From contig CM037874.1 of the NCBI GenBank assembly GCA_021292105.1, positions 34,460,185-34,524,184 of the forward strand: 64,000 nucleotides of DNA. Direction: 5' to 3'. The notes below the pieces were generated by a model, which was not told the origin of the DNA, made no database searches, and worked only from the letters and a program-made list of their open reading frames with translations. Source of the DNA: Anadara kagoshimensis. Its lineage: Eukaryota > Mollusca > Bivalvia > Arcoida > Arcidae. The position numbers and the translations under genes are program-made. Position 1 is the first letter of the stretch. Each line of letters begins with the position of its first letter. Positions 53,201-62,305 of the stretch are shown piece by piece.

Positions 53201-55644
53201 ATATAGTTATGATGTTAAATCATGATAGTGTTCCCCTACCCCCCCAAAAATGAACTCTTCAGTAAAAGTGGGGACATATTTTCTCTGATAGAAAATATTA
53301 CAATGCTCAGATAATTACACATTAAAGTTATAAAATATCAATGGCAGAGGGTATATAATTATTTCAAAACAAAAATGAATGACAACACACAAAAATGTAA
53401 ACCTGAGAAATTTGTATCCGATCGAAATAGTCTTTTTCACTATTTTTAATTTTAAAAAATAGTTTATGACATCATATCTGTACCTAGTGACATCATATCG
53501 AAAAATATTGTATCATATAATAAAGAATTATTAATAACCTTTAGAATGATACCAAATTTAATGGGTATCTATCGTATTTAGGCGTTAAATAATCACGATT
53601 CCCTTCCCTTCCCCCAAAAAAGTGTTTTTGACAAATACGTTCAGGTGCTCTTAAAAAATCCGGGATTTACAAAAAATGTCTAGACCGAATTTTGTAAGAA
53701 ATGCATTTTAATATTATACTGATAATTGCGTTTCAGAAACAAGTTTCAGACCTTTTGGCAAATAAAAGTCAAATAAACCTGTATGAGCTCTAGGACTAAA
53801 TGTATTTGTCAGTATAAAACTATTAAACGTTTTGTTTAGCTAGGCATATATATTAGGACATTATATCGATCATTTCCGTATATGCCATGAGTTCAAACCT
53901 CAATGTCACAGATTAAAACAAACACTGAAATGGTAAATTATCTGAAAAACTATAAACTTTTGTAGTAAGATTATAAAATACTGTATGTGTATGTATATAG
54001 AGATGAAGGACATTGGTTCAAAGGTCAAGGTTACTGATGCATAAGAATACTGAAATGGTCTAGTTATTTTTTGTTTTTATTTTTTACCTTTATATTTATT
54101 ATTGTAATCAAAAACAAACATACTAATCCATTTCCGAATCACAATCCAGAAGCAAAGTAAAAACATTGGAACTGACAAGTTAGGCCAGACACGTGAACTT
54201 CCACCAGGTAAGTGAGGCCGGGTGCTCCGGAAGGGTAAGTACCCCTGTTTAGCTAGCTACACCCGTCACGCGTGTAACCAAAATTGTGTGAAAGGAGCAT
54301 GGAACTATGAGACGTCAAACACATCCAAGGCAATCCTGGACACAGAGACATCAAACTTATCAACAATACTGTGATGACGGCCATAAAACTTTTTGAGGGC
54401 CTTGATAAGCCTAGGCTTGCAATATCCCCGAGTCAACAATTTATTTGCAAGCAGCCTACTTCGTTGTACAAAGTCCCCGTAGTGGGAACAAGCTCTACCG
54501 TAGCGTATTAATTGGAAAACAAATACACCATAAGCAGGAGAAGCAGGTATATTGCTGCATAAAAAAGGAAAGTTGACAATAGAAAAATTGAAGTCATCAC
54601 GTTTGTCATAAAGTTTCAAATGTAGCCTTTCTTGTGCGTCATAATTCAGGTATAAGTCTAAATATGAAGCAGAACTTGAGGAATCAGTCGTGTCTTTTAT
54701 TTCAAGCTCACTAGGATAGATGACACTTACATAGTCTCGAAATTTAGTATTGTTAAGAGACAGCACGTCATCTATGTATCTGTATGTTGAGTTGAATGAT
54801 TTGGCGACAGTTTTCTCTCCAGATTTAACAAGGTTCTGCATAAATTCTGCTCCGTAAGAATAAAGAAACAAATCAGCAAGCAATGTTGCACAGTTTGTAC
54901 CCATTGGTATACCGATTGTTTGCTGAAAAACTATATTACCAAACACAACAAATATGTTATCTATCAAAAACTCCAACATTTTGTTGATGGTATCTTCAGT
55001 ATATTTTTGTTTTGAATCCGTATGATGCTTGACAAAATAACCAGAATCCATGTTCAGCACCAGATATGTAACTTATATTTATTTCCATTTTTATTTTACT
55101 CTGGTTGTTTCAAATGTGAATGTGGTGTGTAGAAATGTATTTACCTCAATGGTGAGTTGTGAGCAAAAATGTGGAAACCAAATATGATTTTTTTTCAGGT
55201 AGAATACAGCGTCAAGTACAGGTTGGTAGAGATGTTTCGTTTTCCACAAGACTAACCAAGCCAATATCACAATTGGGACATCACCAAACGATTATATTTG
55301 ACTACGTGGTAACCAATGATGGCAATGGGTACAGGGCTTCTGATGGAATTTTTGTGGTCCCTACAAGTGGCATGTATGTTTTCACTTGGACTATCTCGAC
55401 GAAAGGTGGTCCACATCAAACGTCAGAACTTGTAAAAGAGGGACATGTATTTGGATATTCATACGCCGATAGCATACGTACATCCGGTGACAATTATGAT
55501 TACGGTACTGCTTCAAACACTGTGGTAATGAAGGCACTAAGAGGCAACCATGTTTGGGTCAGAACAGGAGTTAGAGGTGACGGGGTACTGGATGGAAATA
55601 ATCTGGACACGTTTTCAGGATGGCTATTGTATGAAACGGATTAA
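50223..55644 (+). CDS. Secreted C1q-domain protein, gene 1 (203 aa, two exons)
   Basis: Exon 1, 50223-50388, encodes a signal peptide (MFMFFVLLCAPLLVVC) and a short coiled coil (LLKQRVKLLEENFKEAVQVI). Exon 2, 55199-55644, encodes the whole C1q domain, from GRIQRQVQVGRDVSF to FSGWLLYETD. The join is phase 1, GT-AG. C1q marks: aromatic-rich strands GYRASDGIFVVPTSGMYVFT, FTWTIS, SNTVVMKALRGNHVWVRT and the closing FSGWLLYE. There is no collagen stretch, as in the sghC1q type abundant in bivalves. Such proteins trimerise, are secreted, often from haemocytes, and bind microbial or other ligands; the ligand here is unknown. The 4.8-kb intron contains a 3-kb foldback element and a reverse transcriptase on the other strand. 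ATTAAA at about 55669 may be the poly(A) signal. An in-frame ATG at the end of a possible upstream exon (49899) is an alternative start. Confidence 0.9.
50439..50462. repeat. (TTTA)n microsatellite
   Basis: Six ATTT units at the start of the intron of C1q gene 1. Confidence 0.85.
50828..53801. mobile_element. Long foldback DNA transposon relic, 3.0 kb, in the intron of C1q gene 1
   Basis: Left 50828-51560 and right 53066-53801 are inverted copies about 730 bp long with high identity, from 'tagtcccagagctcatacag' outward to 'ttatttggtaaaat' inward. Further in, a smaller inverted pair ('tctttgcatatgatgcat' near 51675 and 'atgcatcatatgcaaaga' at 51836) shows that the symmetry extends to the centre with deletions. 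No clear target duplication was found. The interior holds transposase-like remnants (next entry). Confidence 0.75.
51836..52560 (+). pseudogene. Transposase-like relic inside the foldback element
   Basis: The plus strand reads, across frameshifts, VIRGNNTDVFVTLAHHVQRL, WIDVSLSSNNTRCHIN, then FTGSDFTSAFANKEIARPLK, LEKFVCVLYRKP and SMPPCKRVRQHKILQANYVT. This order (DTDVFV, then G-D-TSAF, then LPPC..L.QH..RANY) is a conserved protein set found in many invertebrate genomes and treated as mobile-element derived. A partial inverted copy of the WIDV block is on the minus strand at 51565-51640 (WMDVGLSSSNTQRHIHQ). Stops and frameshifts break it; no active protein. Superfamily not assigned. Confidence 0.65.
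54113..55065 (-). mobile_element. Penelope-like retroelement, best copy, reverse-transcriptase open over 251 codons
   Basis: The minus strand is open from 55060 to 54305. Reverse-transcriptase marks in order are GIPMGTNCATLLADLFLYSY (first catalytic Asp in LADLF), TYRYIDDVLSLN (YIDD box), a KLYDKRDDFNFSIVNFPF block and a C-terminal FYGRHHSIVDKFDVSVSR. This matches the polymerase of Penelope-like elements; no GIY-YIG endonuclease is visible. The copy lacks the N-terminal part, so it is 5'-truncated. The tail 54113-54304 ends at the shared terminus 'aaaacaaacatactaatcc'. It lies antisense in the intron of C1q gene 1, 130 bp before the C1q exon. At least ten other tails occur in the window. Confidence 0.8.
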
Positions 55645-55689
55645 AAATTATGTATTACCTTAACGCTTATTAAAATGTCGAAGTTTATT

Positions 55690-56058
55690 GCTAATAGTTC
55701 TTTCAGTAATTATAAAAAGTGTCTTTATTGATATTCACACATTTCAGTTACATTTTAATTTGCTATACGATTTTGTGCTTTTGTAAACAATTTTTATCAT
55801 ATGAGTCAAGGCGGAAATTGATTTGACATTTGACTTATTATTATTAATCATTGTAGGGATAAATTTTCACCGTAACAAATTACAATATTCAAAATAATAA
55901 CAGTGTTACATTATCAAAAGTATAAATATGCATATTTCCCAGTAAATACAAATTTATAAAGTCGAGAGCATAGTAAAGTTCAAAAGATAGCACATTTAAC
56001 TTGCAAAATTGTTTTGGTCCTTACAACCCGTGCAACATTGCACTGGAACGTCAATTTT
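55690..56058. other. No gene recognised
   Basis: AT-rich spacer after C1q gene 1. Confidence 0.5.
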
Positions 56059-56059
56059 A

Positions 56060-56215
56060 TCTCTTACATTCCTGTATTCATTGTTTGTAGCTAGCGCATC
56101 CGGCCTCACTGCTCTGGTCAAATTTCGCTTGTTTAACTTATCTTGTCAGTTTCAAAGCTTTTACTTTGCTTCTGGATTGTGATTCGGATGTGGATTAGTA
56201 TGTTTGTTTTTGAGT
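56060..56215 (+). mobile_element. Penelope-like tail, plus orientation
   Basis: 'ttaacttatcttgtcagttt', 'tttactttgcttctggatt' and the terminus 'gattagtatgtttgttttt'. Confidence 0.7.
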
Positions 56216-56514
56216 GTTAACAAGTCGTTAAATAATCTGATGGCAATTTTAACACCGAATTGGTTTCGGCATAAAGGTGAATGGAAATAAAATGCGAGTG
56301 AAGCGCGATTGTACACATAGAGTTATATGCTGTTATTACCTGTTGTGGGTATTTTGGACTCACCTGTGTTAAAAAACATTCTGCGTCAGATCTATGGTGT
56401 TTCCATATCTGAAATTAGCATGGACACAGTACCGTAACACTACCTATGAGGCAACTGCCTCGGTAACAGTTTAACCAAGTACTTTTTCGCACAGAAGTGA
56501 TATTTTGAGAGAGA

Positions 56515-56538
56515 AATAGAGAGAGAGGGAGAGAGAGA
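56515..56538. repeat. (GA)n microsatellite, interrupted
   Basis: Short GA run with a few breaks. Confidence 0.7.
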
Positions 56539-56789
56539 TCCGACGATCACGAGGTTTAATGGTGTGGTTCAACTAGTTTTCGTGACAAAACCAGACCACT
56601 TATTTTACATAGCTGGTCTAGTTTTGAACTTTCCTATTATACTGTATTATGATACCTTCCTTACATGTGAAAGATGTAAAACTTTGAGACTGTGTTGGTA
56701 CTGTGTGTCATTATATCTATAGATTGATCTTCAATTCTTGCCTCGCATGATTTAAAAGCCTAATTACGGTACTGGGACATATTTGATGT

Positions 56790-56930
56790 CTACCTTTATT
56801 TCTAAATCTTGATTCCATGCGTGGCGGGTGAATCTAGTTAAACAGAAGACACTAACACTTTCGGAGCACGTGACCTCGCTTCTCTGGTAAAAGTCCACGT
56901 GTTTAATTTAATTTGACATAACTTTTTTTA
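56790..56930 (+). mobile_element. Penelope-like element tail fragment
   Basis: 'ttgattccatgcgtggcggg', 'ctttcggagcacgtgacctc' and 'aagtccacgtgtttaattta' match the tail in plus orientation; the preceding 'acatatttgatgtctacc' matches the last codons. Confidence 0.6.
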
Positions 56931-57000
56931 AATCAGATGTTTGTTAAGAGTACATTTTTGCCTTGGATTTGCAAAATCTAATATCAAACATTTTTAAGAA

Positions 57001-57026
57001 TTATTATTATTATTATTATTATTATA

Positions 57027-57072
<46 letters not shown>
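57001..57072. repeat. (TTA)n microsatellite
   Basis: About 23 TTA units with one break, about 160 bp before C1q gene 2. Confidence 0.9.
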
Positions 57073-57073
<1 letters not shown>

Positions 57074-57154
57074 GAACACATTTATTTCAAATAATATCTG
57101 TGCGTTGGAAGTATATAATCTGCCATAAACCACAAGAACATATTTAGAATCTCT

Positions 57155-57180
57155 TGACCTAGTCTGATAATGTTATCGGC
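57155..57180 (+). promoter_or_regulatory. Conserved palindromic GATA box, second C1q gene
   Basis: 'gacctagtctgataatgtta' followed by TCGGCC aligns with the box of gene 1. The inverted GATA pair (TGATAA..TTATCG) is kept, with one base different at its centre. No good TATA box, unlike gene 1. Confidence 0.55.
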
Positions 57181-57233
57181 CTTATTTTTATGATACGCTT
57201 AAACACCAATGACAAACTTAACTTTAAGTTAAG

Positions 57234-59406
57234 ATGGAAACCAAAATGTCTATCTTCATTGTTTTGTTATTCGCTCCCATTTTGGTTGTATGTGAAAATG
57301 ATGATCTTCAACAATTAAAAGATAAAATAAAACTATTGGAAGAAAAATTTGAAAAACAAGAACAGAATTTCCAGGAAGCGATGAAGATAATTGCAGAATG
57401 TCAAAATGTGGGACGTCAACATGACACACAGAACGGTAAGTGATCAAGTTCTTGCCATTAAAATAAGAGTTTACATTTTTGCTCACCCACTAAATGTCGG
57501 TACTCACAGCCTACTTATTGTCGATCTGATTCTATTAAATTCCCTTGTTGGTAATGCTCACACAAGCTCTGTGCAAAGACAATTCCTGTTTCTTCGTAGC
57601 AGGTGTAGCTACATGTACCAAAAAAGGAAGTGCTTACCTATCGGGGACACCCGGTCTCATTTCCTTATTGGAAGGTAACGTGACGTGTTTAACATAATTT
57701 TTTCATTTGAAAATATTTTACTTTGCTTTGGGGTTGTGATTTGGACATGGATTGGTATATTTGTTGTTGATTCACATGCCAGCTCTTATATGTATACGGC
57801 ATTACGAAATGAAAGTCACGGTTCTTTCGGATGGGAACTTAAAATAAACGAGGTCCCGTGTCACGGTGGGCTTGGCACGCTAAAGAACCTTGCTGTATAA
57901 TGCCATAAGCGTAACGCACAGGCAAAATTTCTGCACCTTCGCCTATAGCTGGCGACGTCTCGATATAAGTGAAATATTCTTGACTGGGACGTTAAACACC
58001 ATTACTCACTCACTCTTATATGTATAAGTGCGTCAAGTTTGACATTGTAATTTGACAGTTAATTTGAATACTGGAAAAGGCTAACAGACTGTGTGAATTA
58101 GGTTACACAGCGTGTTTGAATTCTATAAACACCCAGCACCCAGTATCACTATTATACATCCTTATAAAATAACCCTATAAAGCCCTTTAAACATAATGGA
58201 TATATCTGTTTGAATATTAAAATTAAAGATCAAACTGCCAGGTCAAACTTGACGCACTATACATTGTACTTCTTTTATTAGTTAAGGTTGTGTTTTAATA
58301 GACATAAATAAAATGTCTTTACTTCTCTTTGATCAAAAGCGTCACGACAAAAATGTTTTTACTTTGACGGATATAAAAACCGACGTATCACGGAAATAAA
58401 TTACGGTCCATCGGGATAACAAACGCGGAAATGCGCCCAAGAAAATATTCCTACAAAAGTATTACTTAATATGCGTAATGTTTATTTTATACTTCTTCTT
58501 ATTGCAACATTTAGGATTTAAAAAAAAAAAAGCAAATTTGTACGACAAATATAAACTATATGTATACAAATATTTACTAAATTTAACGGATTGAAATTTT
58601 CGCTGTTTTGTCAATTCGATCTGTACGCACGGTGTATATATGCAAATGCCAATACAAGTATTCTCCGCGGTTTGAAATGCATACTTTCAATCTCTGAATC
58701 TATTTCTGAAAAACGTGGCGGAACATTGATTTAGATAGACCAGATAGACCTCTGTGACACTGATTGGTGGTTGATGGTTGATAAACTTACAACTTACTTA
58801 TCTTACGTTTTAGGTCTAGGATTACCAACACTGATAAGAAAACAACACGGCTCGTTTTTAACTCTAATCAGATCCAACTTTTTTCGTTGAAGGGGCAAGT
58901 GTATTTATGCAAATTCAATCGAAATTGTAAGAGTTAATTGATACTAAATCTTGTCTTTTGTAGGTAGGAACCAGCGTCAAGTACAAGTTGGGACAAATGT
59001 TGCGTTTTCTGCGAGATTAACAAAGTCAACATCAGGAATGGGGCAACACCAAGCGATTATATTTGACCACGTGGTTACCAATGATGGTAATGGCTACAGG
59101 GCTACTGACGGAATTTTTGTGGTCCCTACAAGTGGCATGTATGTTTTCACTTGGACTATATCCACGACCGGTGGTCCACATCAATCGGCAGAACTTATTA
59201 AAGAAGGGCAAGTGTTTGGATATTCATACGCCGATAGTATACACACATCCGGTGACAATGATTACGGTACTTCCTCAAACACTGTTGTAATAAAGGCATT
59301 AAGAGGCGACCATGTTTGGATCAGAACAGGGGTCACAGGTGACGGGGTACTAGATGGAAATAATCTGGACACGTTTTCAGGATGGCTGTTGTATGAGACG
59401 GAATAA
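57234..59406 (+). CDS. Secreted C1q-domain protein, gene 2 (214 aa, two exons)
   Basis: Exon 1, 57234-57435, encodes a signal peptide (METKMSIFIVLLFAPILVVC) and a coiled coil (LKDKIKLLEEKFEKQEQNFQ). Exon 2, 58964-59406, encodes the C1q domain, GRNQRQVQVGTNVAF to FSGWLLYETE. Phase 1 join, GT-AG, at the same place as in gene 1. The two C1q domains are nearly identical (about 85 percent by eye); the differences sit mainly in the N-terminal strands and in DNDYG versus DNYDYG. Exon 1 has one extra heptad (KQEQNF region), lengthening the coil. No collagen repeats. Same role as gene 1: secreted recognition protein of the sghC1q type. The intron (1.5 kb) contains a Penelope-like tail and a SINE. AATAAA overlaps the stop codon region at 59403-59410. 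Confidence 0.92.
57545..57772 (+). mobile_element. Penelope-like tail in the intron of C1q gene 2
   Basis: 'gtgcttacctatcggggac', 'acccggtctcatttcc', 'attttactttgctttgggg' and the terminus 'ggattggtatatttgttgtt'. Confidence 0.65.
57795..58012 (+). mobile_element. First-family SINE, headless, in the intron of C1q gene 2
   Basis: 'cattacgaaatgaaagtcac', 'gtcccgtgtcacggtggg', 'gcctatagctggcgacgtct' and 'tgactgggacgttaaacacc'. Very similar to 11335-11560, so a fairly recent subfamily. Confidence 0.75.
58025..58259. mobile_element. GTCAAGTTTGAC MITE in the intron of C1q gene 2
   Basis: Left 'aagtgcgtcaagtttgac' and right 'gtcaaacttgacgcacta' inverted, TA on both sides. Abuts the SINE. Related to 48384-48608. 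Confidence 0.7.
58262..58960. other. Rest of C1q gene 2 intron
   Basis: AT-rich sequence with no recognised element. Confidence 0.5.
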
Positions 59407-59504
59407 ATAAAATAAATGATGTTTTACGTAAACATATAATATGAAAATAGGCATTGCCTATCCCGGGAAATGTACAAATTTATTGTCAGGTTATTGTGTA
59501 CACA

Positions 59505-59520
59505 AACACACACACACACA
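59505..59520. repeat. (CA)n microsatellite
   Basis: Short CA run about 100 bp past the stop of C1q gene 2. Confidence 0.8.
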
Positions 59521-59893
59521 CCCAAAAAAAGAGATGGCACGCATTGTTTTGTCTTACCAAATACTAGTGGGACTGACTATAGTTAACTACCGCCGAGTTC
59601 TTGCGTCATCTTTCAATCATGTTCTGTCACACAGAACTGAGTTTTGGTATGATCTTTCCAGGGATACAAAAGGCTATTCAATTACCCAATATAGTGAAAA
59701 TACTAATCCATACCACGACAACATTCTCACGTTGTAATGTCTTCTCATCTTGAGTCACCTTTTACCATACCATGTGAATAATTTAATCTACTGATTTATG
59801 GATTGCATAAATAACTACTTCTGTTTCTTAAAACAAGATGTGTATCATATCACAGTTCAAGATTGCCCCATTCAATTAATGAAGCATTTATAC

Positions 59894-60238
59894 CAATGAA
59901 AAACAAACATACTAATCCATGTCCAAATTACAATCCAGGAGTAAAGTAAAAAAAATCTTTGAAACTGACAATTTAGGTTAAAAACGCGAACTTCCACCAG
60001 GGAAGTGAGACCGAGTTTTCTGGAAGGGTAAGCACCTTCTGTTAGCTAGCTACACCGGCCACGTGTGTAATCAATATTTAGTGAAGGGAACATGGAACTA
60101 AAACACCCAGGTCAATATTGGACACAGAGACATCAAACTTGTCAACAATACAGTGATGATGGTCATTAAACTTTTTGCCGAAGGCTCTGATAAGCCTTGG
60201 CTTGCAATAACCCTTGATCAACAATCTATTCTGTGTGT
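59894..60238 (-). mobile_element. Penelope-like element 3' part
   Basis: Terminus 'aaaaacaaacatactaatcc', tail 'cgaacttccaccagggaagt', 'agctagctacaccggccac' and last codons around 60110-60238. Minus sense for the polymerase. Confidence 0.75.
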
Positions 60239-60239
60239 G

Positions 60240-60360
60240 ACCGCCTTGGTTGCTCAATGGTATAGCATCCTCCTGGAGAGTGGAGAGTTTTTGGTTCCAA
60301 TCTGACTTGTGTTATACATGACAATACTTTAAAATTTGAGTTACTGCTTCCTCATTTTGC
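60240..60360 (+). mobile_element. tRNA-like SINE head
   Basis: 'gaccgccttggttgctcaat' then 'ggtatagcatcctcctggag' and 'ttttggttccaatctgac' resemble the A box, anticodon region and B box of a tRNA in order, but pairing is poor and the acceptor stem is not evident. Probably the head of another SINE. Confidence 0.4.
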
Positions 60361-60869
60361 AAGCCACATTTGGCTTAGAGAATAGATTTTTGACTGGTTA
60401 TAGAACATTATTTGGGAGTGGAATGCTTGTCTGTGGCGTGCTGACTCTGTGAGGCAGCACCTTTAACGCACAACCCGATATGAATACAGTGGTATGAGGG
60501 TAAACTCCTTTTACACCTTCAACATTCACAGGCATATAGTACCATGATGAGAATTTTCTAAAGCACAGACCATTGCAAGTAACAAATGATATGATTAAAA
60601 CTTGACAGGCTTGTACCGAAATAATGTTAATTTTAGCCCAGCCTCTTTAAGTTTCACTGCATGAAGAGCCTCAGCCCCGGAGAGTTGAAAATGCTTTTTC
60701 ACTTATATCGAGACGGTTAATTCTAGGATGGTGGGTTGGAGTTTTTTTTACCCCAGTCAAGATTATTCATTATTCACCTAAATTAAAATGGAACATTCTG
60801 GGATGATATACTAGAAAGATGGTGCTTTAAGATTTATATTGAAATGGTCACTTCTGTGGATAGTGGAGT

Positions 60870-61200
60870 GGAAATTGGCATTTATTCACTTATACCAACT
60901 TTTTTTCGAGAACCAAATTATTGGCATCCCCTGCCAGCATCAGTAGTCCAGTCGCCATCTCTGGAGGTTTTCAAGGATTCGATTCAGACCTTACCTAGTA
61001 AGTGGATCTCAACTACAGTCAGCTGCTAAACTCAACATGAATGTTTTATTATTGTTATTTTCATTTCAACGTTTTGGGACAGCGGCCCATCTCATTGCAC
61101 AACATGTACAGTTTCCTCGTCAGTTATGTCCAAGTTAGATTTTTTAATGAGTGCAGTCATTGTAGTTGAAGTCAGTTCTAGTCAGCACCTTAAAGTCAAA
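60870..61200 (+). pseudogene. LINE polymerase C-terminal fragment with 3' tail
   Basis: Encodes FFREPNYWHPLPASVVQSPS then SLEVFKDSIQTLPSKW and a stop at 61027. The pattern (F.PR.. W..LP..VV..PSL..FK..L) is the end of CR1/Jockey-type LINE polymerases. Upstream catalytic motifs are absent, so the copy is 5'-truncated. The sequence to about 61200 is probably its 3' untranslated tail. Confidence 0.7.
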
Positions 61201-61210
61201 CTGGTCCAGC

Positions 61211-61338
61211 CACAGGGGCTCGGGGAATATTATTTTAGTTTATATTGGTGTCAAGATCATATTATACTGTTGTTTTATGGAGAATAATACGATCTTGACA
61301 CCAATATAAACTAAAATAATATTCCCCGAGCCCCTGTG
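61211..61338. mobile_element. Perfect hairpin MITE, 128 bp, 48-bp arms (GTCCAGC duplication)
   Basis: Left arm 61211-61258 starts CACAGGGGCTCGGGGAATAT; right arm 61291-61338 is its exact reverse complement with no mismatch. The loop is 32 bp. GTCCAGC is repeated exactly at 61204-61210 and 61339-61345. CANRG-type termini and 7-bp duplications fit P-superfamily MITEs, by inference. The absence of mismatches suggests recent insertion. Confidence 0.85.
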
Positions 61339-61349
61339 GTCCAGCTCGA

Positions 61350-62210
61350 TCAGATATCCACGTCACATTAAATTCGGAATAAATGTCAATAAATTTTATC
61401 TGTATTTTCATAAAAATGGTTATTGGGACGATCTGTTAATCAATTCTTTCGAAAGGCGCATTTTATTTTTTTTTTCTTAAAAATCGATCATTTGTGACAA
61501 CGTCTTTCCCGTCCGGCCTGGCGAACACCATTTTTGTTTACACTGCATTCAGCGAGGGTCATATATGCACTCAAAATTTCCATTCAATTAAGTAATAATA
61601 TGTGAAAAAGTGTTACCGTAGAAGTCATATACTGTGGTTATGCTAACCTCGTAATAGATTTGTGTCAGGTAACTATGGTTATCAATTTATCTAACTTGAA
61701 ATCGGCAAATTTTGTATCTTCCCGCATTGTATACTGTGTGATCATGGTTGGTGCACGTGGGAAAGCCGGTCGCTGATTGGCTTACAGTGGTTATCGATCT
61801 GAATTGAACTTTGACCCAATCAAAAGAAATCACGTCATCGCGAATCTTGAAACGCTACACTTGGAGATCAGCCAGAATGGCGAAAGAAACGTAAATATTT
61901 GGTATTCGATCAATCTATTTAAACTATTACTTGTTTCAATGAATTATATTCACGATTTATCGTTTTTTTTTTTGTTTCATTTCTGATGTACTAGACGGGC
62001 GAGATTCCCCCCCCCCCCCTATGGAGCTCACTTCCTGTCGATTTGACCCCTTTAATGGCCTTGAGAAAAGTGGTGCACGCGCGGCGTCAGATGCTTTGGA
62101 CGTACGGTCTATGGAATTTTTCCACAATTTTCTATGACGTCATAATACATACGTGTTACCTATAGACGGGAAACTCCCATATTAAACTCGTTCTTCATAT
62201 AGCTATCTAT
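61350..62210. other. No gene recognised
   Basis: Poly-C run near 62010-62020. Open frames here have no motifs. Confidence 0.4.
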
Positions 62211-62212
62211 GT

Positions 62213-62305
62213 ACAGGCAATTCTGCCTATAAAAATCACCAAAGGAGAGCAGTAATAGTGTTCTTTATAGCCAGGTGGTCCTTATCTATACAGGTTCAAA
62301 AGATA
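62213..62305. mobile_element. Partial mariner-type MITE
   Basis: 'acaggcaattctgcctataa', 'aatcaccaaaggagagcag' and 'ctatacaggttcaaa' match the left half of 35512-35689; the right half is lost. Confidence 0.55.
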
